Positions 33,966 to 44,443 of a stretch of 64,000 bases of DNA are shown here, one piece after another (position 1 is the first letter of the stretch; the number at the start of each line of letters is the position of its first letter). Origin of the DNA: Isoetes taiwanensis (lineage: Eukaryota; Streptophyta; Lycopodiopsida; Isoetales; Isoetaceae); the NCBI GenBank assembly GCA_021234155.1, contig JAJEKV010000098.1, positions 673,084-737,083 on the forward strand, written 5' to 3'. The translations under genes and the position numbers were made by a program. The notes under the pieces are model-generated. The model was not told where the DNA came from, did no database searches, and worked only from the letters and a program-made list of their open reading frames with translations.

Positions 33966-34304
33966 TCAATGCAACTCTCCCGTTTCATCCGCAACCTTGT
34001 TTTCTGCTTTTGCGCTACCCAGATCATCAATCTTAGCCTGCAACCTGCTCTCCAGAAGGCCACTCAAATTGTCAAACTTCGCTTCCAATTTGTCTTCCAT
34101 GGCTTTAAGCCAAGCCGGAACCTGCTCAGAAGAATCGGATGCATGGCTCTTCCTGAACTTTAACCCACCAGCTTTTGGGGCCATAACAAGCAACGTGAAA
34201 GCGTGGATGGACCGGAAACAACTACCGAGACTCAGAAGCACCGTGAAGCAAGAAATATGGCCAAACCGAAGGGAGAAGGAAGAGGAGGCTAGGAAATGCA
34301 CCAA
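33966..34304 (-). pseudogene. Coiled-coil ORF, upstream part with shared leader
   Basis: The frame spans 34304-33966. The likely start is the internal Met at about 34183 (MAPKAGGLKFRKSHASDSSE), followed by VPAWLKAMEDKLEAKFDNLS and LESRLQAKIDDLGSAKAENK, an amphipathic heptad pattern. Upstream lies the leader shared with 28117-28304. It looks like a gag-like or other coiled-coil N-terminus. Function is unknown. The frame ends close to the 12-bp direct repeat that bounds the 3.3-kb insertion. Confidence 0.4.
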
Positions 34305-34444
34305 GAGAGCTGATGAGAGAGAAACATACGAGAAAGCATATAAATAGGGAACAGAGGGAAAGAACTAACTAACTGCTAACTGCCTCCGTATTTCTAGAAC
34401 CTCGTTTTCCTTCTATTCAGTGAAACGAAGGAAAACGTCATTTG
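34262..34444 (-). promoter_or_regulatory. Duplicated leader/promoter-like segment, copy B
   Basis: Nearly identical to 28117-28304, with the same 11-bp hairpin and TATA-like word. Here it lies immediately upstream of the coiled-coil frame that starts at about 34183, which supports a leader role. Similarity to copy A ends at aacgtcattt. Confidence 0.4.
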
Positions 34445-35911
34445 CCATTCTTAACTACCACCCCTTTAGGTATGCCTGCCTTTGCTAGAATGGCTATGCA
34501 AATCTTTGGCCTTTCCGCAATGAAATGTGAGATATATGATCCTATTAGCAATAAATGTTAAGAATCTATAAAATGTACTCCCCCATAAAAGAATCTATTG
34601 CTCAACATTTGAGGGGCCTACATGGAAGTTCGTTTGGCGCTACTTCTGTGATTCCACGGGTACAAGAACATGTGTCGACACGGAGGTTGTTCATACACTA
34701 GCTGGATAAGTGTGACCTAATGTTATAGGTCAGTATAAAGACATCATTTTGCACTACAATGTACGATGTATGGTTTGTTAATGCATTGTCGGGTATAAAT
34801 TCAAATTTGTATCCTGACTATTGGCACTAATCACTCAATAAGCTTTGATCCAATACATTATCAAATAAAAACATGTAACGGGCCCATGGTAGACCGCTCG
34901 AGTATTCGAACCTTGAATGTGCCTGTGGGGCATTCCCGAGACACCGGCATAAATGGGTAGAAGCGACTACTCATAAAAGTCTAGACGGTTTTGCCCAGTT
35001 GGTTAAGGGCATGTCGGTTAGGAACATTACAAAACATGGATGAGGCAATCCTATCGTCGATCCAGTCCTTGAAGACACTAGGATGTGGAGCACGTCGTAT
35101 GCTCTGCATGGTGATTTCATGGAAATGAAATGCGTGATTCTATGGAAGGGATATATGGGTAATTGATTCCATAGGGAGATATTTCACCTTGCGATATTCC
35201 ACAACAAAGTATTCCGTGAAGCGTGATTCCTCCATGTGGATTCCCAAACTAAGAGCCGGGACTATCTCATTGAGCAACGACTAGGATGGGCTGCAAAGTA
35301 CCTGATAGTCTCTTGCAGGGGCATGGCATCCTAGTTTGTGGGATGATTCGTAGTTAAAGGATAGAATTAGGCGAAGACTCCATCCAGAGGAATATTTTAG
35401 ATGTGGTTCCTTCTGACGGAATAACCCATGGTATAATATATGTGTATGAATAATCTATTGAAAATTGTGGCAACTGCGGCATCTTCGGGATTGATTTCGT
35501 GGGGTAGAATAATAAGGTTGTGATTCACTGGCGAGGAATTCACTGAGTGTGATTCCTTCAGACGGTATCGAGCAGCTGTGATTCCGCCAGAAGCTGTCAT
35601 CTTGGACGACCAGGATATAGTCCTAGCATGCAAATGGCTGCAATCGAGCAAAAAGTACCTGACGTTGCTAGGTTGGCCCCCAGGAACGGAACCTATATAC
35701 AAGAATGTCAATTTACTTGACATTCCTGAGATGCAAATATGATGTTGACATCTCAGGAATGTCAAAATTAACATTACTATAACGTGGAAGCCAGGGAAAT
35801 TTAGATAGAATGCAAGTAAACTAAGCCGGAATGCAAGTAAATAAGAGGGATTGTAGGGTAAAACAGTGGCGACCGCGATGAAGCACAAAAGAAAAAAAAA
35901 GATTAGATTCT
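34445..35911. other. Unassigned flank with a 17-bp-arm hairpin
   Basis: No gene recognised. At 35717-35765 a clear inverted repeat is present: ttgacattcctgagatg, a 15-base loop, then catctcaggaatgtcaa. A shorter one, gaatgtcaatttacttgacattc-like, overlaps its left arm. A long minus-strand frame (35397-35924) crosses the LTR edge and is not called. Confidence 0.4.
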
Positions 35912-37489
35912 TGTGACGTTCCATGTATTTATACGGTATACGTATAAATATATTGACACGTCACGTAGTAGAAATACACCACCGTGGGGTATGTTAACCT
36001 AGGGGGTTGACCTAAAAGGGATTAATTTAGCTATGCTAAATTAATAAAACTAATTAAGTGTATTTTTGTCTTAATTAACCTAATTAGCTTAATTTGTTAA
36101 TTAATGACATGCCACCTGACCCAAATCGATTGGGCAAGGCAGGGTTTCCATTTTGGACACCCAAATTGGGCTTTGGGGCCCCAATTCAAATTAGGAGCAA
36201 TTGGAGATGGAGGAGGAGGGAGGCGTGACGAGGGCACCCTTGACAAATCGAGATGGAGCCATCCCAAGCCCGGGTCGTGGTTAGTCGTAGCTTAGCGTGT
36301 GTTATCTGTAGAGGGTAGCCCCTGTTGGGCACTTGTTGTGTGTATTTCTTCTGTTTCTACGTGTTTTCTATGTTTTACACAGTAGGGAACTAACCCTTGA
36401 TTGCAAAGGTGAGTTCTCCTTATCTCGATTACGTACTTGCTCTTAAATGATAGATTGATAGTTCTTTGCATAGTATTACTCTTGAAATGGGGGAATTAAG
36501 GGGGTAGAGACCTCGAGCCATGTTTATTAGTATGCTCCTAGGTAGATCCTGTATTTCCCATTATTTTGCGACTGTGTCATGAGGAGACCACCCGAGTCGT
36601 AGATGCTATGGAATGGCTTAGCACCCGAGAAGAGAAGGGGCCTTGATGGTGAAGTGGGGTGGGGTCTTGCATGAACATAAAGGCTCCCGAGACTCCTATG
36701 AAGTGGGCTAGGGCCGATGGCGGTCCACGTAGAGGGGCGGGTATGGGTCCGACACTCCACAGGTGCGAGAGGTGTGACCCGTATGGGGCACCCCCTGCAC
36801 TTTGAGTGGATTTAGGGTGAGTAAGTGCTCTGCGGATGCGGGGGCCGCTCGCGGCACGTATTCTCTAGCTCACCCATGGAACCATTGTGATCCTGGAAGG
36901 GGACACTTCCACGACACTGCCATCGGACCGGGGCTTCATGAACCCCGGGTAGGCTCGAAGGGTGATACCTTGAGTCTGCGTCTCTGGGAAGGCTATAGTG
37001 ATGCCATAGCATGATTCGACTCATCGCAAAGTGTGCACAGTGGGGGCGGATGGAGTGGACAACCCTAGCCTTTGTTCTATGCCAGCCAACGCCGGAGTTA
37101 TACCTCTACGTCTCGTTGATCTCTTGAGACCGAGCCGTCAGTCCATCCTCACAGAGTGCAACGGGGTAGAACCACGGGGTTTGGGGTGTTTTCCTTAGGA
37201 TTAGATGCATATTCTTTGCCGTTAGTACTTGGATGGATGTGCCACCCTTCGTGGTGGTTATTTATATATGATTTATGTTGTGTGCTAACATGTATTCACG
37301 CTTCCGCAACTTAGGAGTCCCATTGAAGGCGTGGGCCGAATGACACCTCCGTGTCCTTCACCCGGGCATCTCTCTACGGATGGTCCGAGTTAGATGGAGG
37401 GCCCTGCTCATGGCGAGATGGTTGCCATGGGAGGGGAAAGTCCCCGTATGTATATGGTCGGGTGTCGTATATATTCAGGGAGCGTCACA
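35912..37489 (+). repeat. 5' LTR of an LTR retrotransposon, 1.58 kb
   Basis: Starts TGTGACGTTCC and ends GGGAGCGTCACA, an inverted terminal match of about 11 bp with TG...CA ends. It is followed after one base by a primer-binding site. No second LTR or polyprotein for this element is visible in the window, so the superfamily is not proved. The tRNA-Met primer and length would suit a Ty3/gypsy or copia element. Confidence 0.75.
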
Positions 37490-37490
37490 G

Positions 37491-37502
37491 TGGTATCAGA
37501 GC
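37491..37502 (+). other. Primer-binding site, initiator tRNA-Met
   Basis: tggtatcagagc, complementary to the 3' end of plant initiator tRNA-Met, one base after the LTR end. It fixes the LTR boundary and plus orientation. About 395 bp of leader follow (37503-37897) before the element is cut off by the A-rich edge of the Penelope-like unit. Confidence 0.85.
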
Positions 37503-37936
37503 ATGATCTTGGTAGACCAAATCATTGCACTGGCCATGTACTAACACGCTAGACCGTTAAGTAGTGAGGATAGCTTTAGGGTACTTTTAGATCTCTTGAG
37601 TAGTATGGTTGATGTGTTTGTTAGAAAGTTAGGGTTGTGGGTGTGTAAGTTTTGTTAGTTTTTAAAGTATGTGTATATTTGTCTTGGTTGTACTTCATGG
37701 GGTGCGGATCGGGCGCGCAAGGGCACGGTGCCATTGACTCCGGGACCTTGGGAATCACCTACGGGCGACCTGGGACGACAGTCAAGCGAGGGTGGACCCC
37801 ACGAAATTGGCCGAAACCCTAATGGACGGGCAGGGGGTACCTGGGGTTCCCTAGCGCGCGTGGCGAGGTCGGGGTAGTAGCTGCCCGTAGACCTAATTTA
37901 AAAAAAAAAAACAAAAAAAAAACAAAAAAAACAAAA

Positions 37937-39650
37937 ACCTTTAAACCTGTTCAAGACCTTTAGGACCATCCCAGATTTCTAACATTTTAGACCTTAAGAT
38001 CTAATCTGTTACAATTGGCAACCCTATACATAAACAGGTGTACTTATGTACAGGCAGAGATCTGGCCCTGATTTTTCCAGAAATGCAATATATTACTCAA
38101 AAGAATAGTATTACAAAAAACCAAGTCATACAAATATGAACAAATAATCCAAATCATGGAACTATAATTGCTATTTACTTATCAAGATTTTCTACTATAA
38201 TGTCACGTAAAAAACCATGTATACAAAACCATATATCTTTGGAACTGAGCTTCAGTGCAGCATATAAGTATCCTCTAGAAATATCCTTAACATTTGCAAC
38301 ATGTAAATAAGGAAAACATTGCAGGGAGCAGAAATTCCTGTTACCTGCACCACAAAGAACAAAAACAAGCATTAATATGGTTGTTATGTACGTGGTAGCA
38401 GGTGTCATAAGAATTTCTGGGTTTATGGCCCTTCACCCTGCTTGTTAAACCACAAACAGTTGATAAAGGTAAAATTACAATCACATATCTTTTTGTTAGC
38501 CATTTACCTTGTCCCTTAATGGATCTATATACTAGCTAACAGAAAATAACACATAAGGCTAGGATCTTCATTAATCTACCAGATCTGCTCTATATTAGCT
38601 AGAATCTAGCAATATCTCATGGGCATTAGAGTCTGGTCATTGTTTGGGGCTTAGATCCAAGTTCTTAAGCCCATACCTACCTCTGGTATTACTTTGAATA
38701 CTGTAAATCAGATCTACATATTAGAACATTTCATAGTTTATTTATTATAGATCACCAAGCAAAAATAAAGCATTGAATCTACTCTATCTTTGTCCTTTGA
38801 AAATCAGGCATATATTAATAAATATCCTCAAACCTGTATGGCTCGAGTAGGAATACTTGACTCTTGATCAGCTTCCATAGTTGCTTTCCCCTTAACCAGA
38901 TTTATGGCATGTTGCACTTTTGGATCAGCAGAACCCATAGCATAACCAATAAATCAAGTTGAAGCCTATGTTGGCCCTTGTGCTTGCTCAATCCTTTCCT
39001 CTTGGCAATCAGACCCCATAACAGGAGAATCACTGATAACAACATTTTCTTCACATGTGCCTCTACTACTACCAGTGGGCAAGGCAAGCTTGTGGAATTG
39101 GAACATTTTCTTCCTCTTTGCCAAGCTATTTTTCTCCTCCTCAAGCCTTTTTCGTGTGAGCATATTCAGATCTCCTTTCTTTCTGCCCATGTGGGCAGAT
39201 GCACAGTATCTACACTAGACTAGCAATCCGGCAATTCAGCAGTATGCATTTCGGCAGCCCTGTTTCTTTCCTTATATAATCAATTGGATTAGGGTTCGTA
39301 AGAGCTAAGATCAGTACCTATTGGAGAGACCCTTCCCACTGCGTCTTGATGAATGGATAAGTTCCGATCATGCCGATCTTTGCTGGCTTTACCAGCTGTC
39401 ATCTGCTTCGGCCATTCTCCATCCACCTTACGACTATAGCTTGATTATTTTTGTGCCCTAATATCTTTTGTTGCCTTTTCTTACCTTAGGTTCGAAGACC
39501 ATTAATGTTACAGGTTTAAAAATTATGAGAAAGGCCATCATATAGGAAAACGCCTTTTTGTTACAAGCCATCTTGCAAACTACATTCCTGTAGAGCTTCT
39601 ACACAAGCATTAGTATTTAGAAACTCAATGCCTAACTTATTAATAAAAAA
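37937..39650 (-). repeat. Downstream 1.7-kb direct repeat (pseudo-LTR candidate)
   Basis: Partner of 44444-46143. On the minus strand it follows the RT gene and ends in a T-rich tail (A-rich on plus, 37898-37936), which adjoins the leader of the LTR element. The copy of exon 1 in it carries a premature stop. Confidence 0.85.
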
Positions 39651-39829
39651 TCCCTCCCTCCAGCCGAGGTTAAGGAGGCCATTGCGGGTTTATTATCACT
39701 GTAAATTTATGTGTTAAACCCTTAAAAATACAGCAAGGGGTGCAAGGCCTTGCTGTACTGCAAAGGCCTTGCAAACCCCAATCTTAAACTTTAGCACTAC
39801 AAAAAACCAATTCGAATAGATAATATAAC

Positions 39830-41884
39830 TCATATGAATGTTTTTAGTATATTTACCATGTCATCGAAGTTGTATAGAAGTCCCGGATAGTCTTCCTTGT
39901 GCAAATTGTTGAAAACATTTTTGCAGATGTCCTTTTTAGCAAAACCATTTGCACAAAAGGCTTCTATCAGTGCTGCAATATCTTGGGCAGCATTATTGGC
40001 ACTTGAATGTGAATAGAGATATGGCATTATTTGAGATATGATTACCTTCGACGCCTGTCTATAATGTCTACAGCTGCTGGCCTTTATAAATCTGTTGACT
40101 TCAAATGGAAGCTTTTGTCTTTTGTCATATCTTCTCATTTCAAATATGCCTCTGTCATGATCACTTACTTGTATGGTAGTGTTGAGAAAGTTGCACATAT
40201 AACCTGTTGTTTCACCTGTTCTTTCATTCCTGCTATATACTGTTTCATCTTTTATGCCTAGGTGTTCCATGTTATACACTGTGATTTTAGAATCTTTCGA
40301 GAAAAACTCCTGCAAGTTTCCACCATTGAGCACATTGAGGTCATCTATGTACCTTGTTGCATGTTGGAACCTGTAGATGTCATTGAATCATCCCTTATAG
40401 GCCAGCCTCATAATAAATCTTAGCTCATACCACGCTAAATATAGAATGCACCAGGCTGGGCTGCATGAAAAGCCCATTGGTATTCCTTTTCTTTGTCTCC
40501 AAATATTTCTTCCCATTTGGAGAAAGCAATGAGTTACTAACCAAGTATTCATTTCCTTGATTTTGTCTCTAGGAATAGCCCTCCAGCTAATATGTTCCTT
40601 ATCTTTATGATTTCTTACCCATTTTACCAGAAATATATCATTCTTTTCTTTGAGTATCAGGTCAAACATCTTGCACTCCACCAGCATGTATTCCCATATC
40701 ATATCAGTCACGTCATTAATGATCTCAGTAATCCCTTCTTCCCCAACTAGGGGAATATTCTCATAACATCTAGTAATGTCTGCAGCAAAGACATTATATA
40801 TTTTGGTAGGAAGATTAAGAACCCTATCATACATAGAGTCAATTATCGAGCATGCATTGATCTTGTTGGGATTCCACATTCGAATCCTAGCAGTTTGTCT
40901 ATGGCATACTCAGATTTCCATGAAATTATTGAGTATAGCAGTAATCATTTTAGCCATTTCAGAAAATATTGTATCATTGGCATTGGTAAACCATCTATAT
41001 TCCTTCTTGTGGGCCTTGTATGTGGCCATAAGATATGGTAGTTTAATACTTGTGGACTGTTGTATCCCTGTGAGGTCGATTATTTTATCTCTGCAGTAAG
41101 CTTTTATGACTTCAGGTGTTTGCTCACACTTTTCGAAGTCCTCACTAGATAGTCTTTGAATGGCCATCTGATAAATGTGTTGTTGGCAGATGAAGGCTGC
41201 ATTATTGCCTGCTTTATCAAGTCCTGCAATGAACAGATTTTTATTAAGCCATTCCAAATTTTTCCTTACCTCCAAGTCTTTCCATAAAAATCTCTTGGGG
41301 AAGAGTGTATTCTTAATTTCGACAAGTTCCATGTGTGCATATTGCTCAATCAGGCTGCACAAACCATGAATATCCTCTTCAGTCATGTCCAATAGGCTGT
41401 ATTTGTGCAAAGTGAAGAATTGTGTGCACAAATTAGATACGTCCTCCATAACCTGTTGTATATTAAGACTGCCATCTGGTATATGGTTCAGACCATTTGT
41501 GAATGCATTCCTGAGCTTAACACTATGTATAATCTGCAGTTCAGTGGTTCGTATATGCCCAATATCTTGATCTATGAATTGAGCCAGGTTCAGAATTTTG
41601 CATGGGCATCTGGCAGAATTGCCTTCGGCAAATACTTTAAAAGGTTTGTATACCTTTTGCTTTATTTGCTCAGGATATCTCCATGCAAAGATAGTGTTGT
41701 CCAGAAGCTCATTACTTCGATCTTGCAGTGCTTCATACAGAATAATCTTAAAAATCTTCCTTATGTTAAATTTTTCCAAAGCTTTCGAGGAAAATGTGAG
41801 ATGTACAATGTGTTCCCCTTTTTCTTCTTTCTTAGTAACTAGGTGCTTTTTCCTGTTTATGTCCTTGATGATTGTTCTGGTCAT
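39830..41884 (-). pseudogene. Penelope-like reverse transcriptase, two in-frame stops
   Basis: One frame of 685 codons, open except for TGA at 40910-40912 (codon 325) and 40388-40390 (codon 499). Blocks in order: GLDKAGNNAAFICQQH (about 222-237, equivalent to the DKG/DKA motif before RT1 in Penelope-like elements); LPYLMATYKAHKK with RWFTNA (RT1/2 region, usually LPxxHK ... RFI); FAADITRCYENIPL (motif A, Asp about 369); RKGIPMGFSCSPAW (motif B); RYIDDLNVLNGG (motif C, YIDD 513-516). After these come FLNTTIQV, YDKRQKLPF and NGFAKKDICKNVFNNL, matching the thumb-side order in metazoan Penelope-type RTs. No GIY-YIG motif follows. Identity as a Penelope-like RT rests on motif order and the flanking structure. 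Confidence 0.65.
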
Positions 41885-42257
41885 TTCCTACACAGGATTA
41901 CCATGTGTTAGTGTGTAAACTATATGCAGAAATTATGCAGATCTGAGAACACAGAAATACCGGTTGCAAGAACCAAACCCAAATGGGAAAAATTTTTATT
42001 GTTTGTAGTATCAGTTTTTTCAAAAATTGTATGATAACCAATCAGTGAGGAAACTGATACATGAAACCCACATTGGTGCATATGTTATGCTAATCAAAGA
42101 CAGCTTATGTTTATTTAGACTCAGCCATGAATTCCAGTGCTGTAGGTGCAGTGTCATCAAGGCAGATGATACGGTTTCCTCCTTTAGTAATGGAATATTC
42201 ATCTCCACACCCTGCATTGCTGTAATTGTTGTCTTTGCTTTCCCCAGGAGTAGCAGG

Positions 42258-42983
42258 CTATATTTTAAAACTTCCAGACTTTTTTGGATCACTTGTGATC
42301 CTTGGAGGTAACTTTGCTGTTAAGACAGTAGCAGCATTGCTACTTTTGCTATTAGTAGAGTATGATTTAGCAAAAGTGGGTCGACTCCCTGGTACACGAT
42401 TTTTCATAAAATCAATGGGCTTGATCATTTTCTGTGCAATATCAGCCAATTTGTCATTTCCAAAAAGGGTCTTGAGGTTTGCTTCAGTATCCAAGGCAAA
42501 TGCTTCCGTCATTTCAAAAAGTACCTTTCTGACCTCTAAATAAGACATGTAGGCCAGCAGAGCAGGTCGTATAGTTTTGTGGAGAAACTTGGTCATAGAT
42601 ACCATTTTCATCATGGGTGTAGTATTTGGAAAGATGTCCTCAAGGTGGTTCATCATGAACCAAATGCCTTGATCAAACCATATTATGCCACTCTTGCACA
42701 GGTCATCTTTCTTTTTGCCATACTTATTTTTGTCACACTTACACCTGAAATATGGGCAGAAAGACCTCCAGAATCGTTTCAAGTAGAAGTCGTCTCGCTC
42801 CTCATTAGGAAACGCCATATGCCCCTTCTGGCTTATCTGTGTACCAAGATTCCTGCCACATGGCATCCCAAAGAATTCCATAGTAAAAGGAATATCATGA
42901 TCCAGTTTATTAAAGTATTTCTCCAAGTTGTGAGCTGCACTATGGGCCTGTCTGAGCTCTTCTCTAAGTTCAAAAGCATCTTA
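42258..42983 (-). CDS. Cys-rich middle region of element ORF
   Basis: Reads DAFELREELRQAHSAAHNLE, then KYFNKLDHDIPFTMEFFGMP, then a C-x4-C-x-C-x12-C cluster (CPYFRCKC ... DDLC) and ITSDPKKSGSFKI before a TAG. After it the same frame runs on about 36 more codons. The Cys pattern, with a CxC pair, could be a zinc-binding module. CxC motifs are reported for some Penelope-like clades, but I cannot align this one. The next coding piece begins after acceptor-like gtgtag at about 41888, so 41889-42150 may be an intron. Confidence 0.4.
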
Positions 42984-43569
42984 AGAGAGATGCGTTAGAT
43001 GCGACACATCGAAAGAATCTAAAGCATCGAAGCATCTAAATTTTAAGATGCGAATAAGATGCGTCTAAAGAAAATTTAAATTATTGAAAAAAACCTTCAA
43101 TCCATTGCAGTTTTAGATACCTTTGATCTATGGGGACTTTTAACTAAAACACAGAATATATATGAATAATAGAAGAGAAAAATGTTACAGATCTTGCTAT
43201 TACAGGTTTCTTGCTGCAATCCTTTTGCCTTTTTGCAGGCCTCATGACCTGCTGCAAAAGAACTTTTTTCTTTGTTGCATACCTTCCCACCCTGATGCAA
43301 ACTTCTGGTCTGGCTCTCGACCTTCGTAAAGACCCTATAGACCCAGATTGCTGCCTGCTCCATCGTCAACAGAGAGCTTTGAAGAAAAAATAGTTACAAG
43401 GAGGCCAAAGAGGCAACAAATTGCGCCTATTTTAGGGTCAACGGTTCCAGACAATCTAATTCAAGTGTTTTTGGCAAAAACATTTTTTGAAAAAAATAGG
43501 TAAAGCATCTATGTCAGGTGTGGGTGTCGATGCGCACACATCTACATCTAAGCATCTTATCTTAAGATG

Positions 43570-44337
43570 CGCACATCTTACAAACTTAGGCTCTTCTTTG
43601 GTAATTCCAGCTAGTGCAATCCATGTATCAGCATCCATTGGAGCAATTGCCCCAAAATTCTGGCTTTTCCATATGGCATTGTCATATGTGGCTCCATAGC
43701 ATTCCACTGTTTGTTCAATGATGTTAGGAAAACAGGTCGAATTGGCCAAAGTCAGATTGGGAACATTATCATCCGAGTATTTAAAACCCTCGTTGTAAGC
43801 AATTTCTTCAACAATGTTGTTATTCACATTCTCAATATTTTGGAAGTCATCAGCAGTAAGGTCATTTTCAGAAAACAAACATTGTTGTACCTCTTTTTTG
43901 CTTTCACCTTCCTCGGTATTGCCAAAAGAGCGTGGTATAATCTTATTAGCTTCCTCAAGAGCCATGAGGCCAACCATGAATTCCCTTGCTTTTGTGTCCT
44001 CATCACATGTCCTATTAAATAGGATTGAATCCATATTATTATAAGTATTAGACAGAATGTCTTTACATCTGTTGAAGTCGAAATTGGTCTTCTTCATTTG
44101 TTCAAACACTTTGAACCATGCGCTAAAACCAAGAAAAGCAAGAGGGGACTTTCCTTTATCAGATATGCTCATCTCTTTGAGAATTATGAACCTATGGATC
44201 TCCTTATTCCGAATGCAGGCCAGTATTGTCTGCACGGCATAATTGGGGCTTTGAGAGTTGCATTGATCATAATTGAGAGCTTGAAGTTCTCTGATCCATT
44301 GCTCATTGCTTTTATCATGTGTATTATTTGTGCTATC
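43570..44337 (-). CDS. N-terminal region of element ORF, acidic, unknown
   Basis: Opens after the acceptor-like tgtgttacag (44338-44347) with DSTNNTHDKSNEQWIRELQA and continues as about 250 clean codons, including LSNTYNNMDSILFNRTCDED and TADDFQNIENVNNN. I do not recognise a domain. It stops matching at about 43570, where aagatgcg-type repeats begin, and the reading appears to resume at about 42983 (DAFELREELRQAHSAAHNLE). An insertion probably lies between. Confidence 0.4.
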
Positions 44338-44443
44338 CTGTAACACAGCAGTATGCAAACAGTAAGTTTATTATCATCACCTGTTATAAGACCAGAATCA
44401 CTGTCACTGGTAAGACCAATGAGTTGGAGTAAACAAAAAAAAA

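Noticed and set aside
35397-35924. 175-codon minus-strand ORF with a hydrophobic, signal-peptide-like N-terminus
   Set aside because: It starts inside the LTR and crosses the LTR boundary, matches no family I know and lies over a hairpin. Probably chance.
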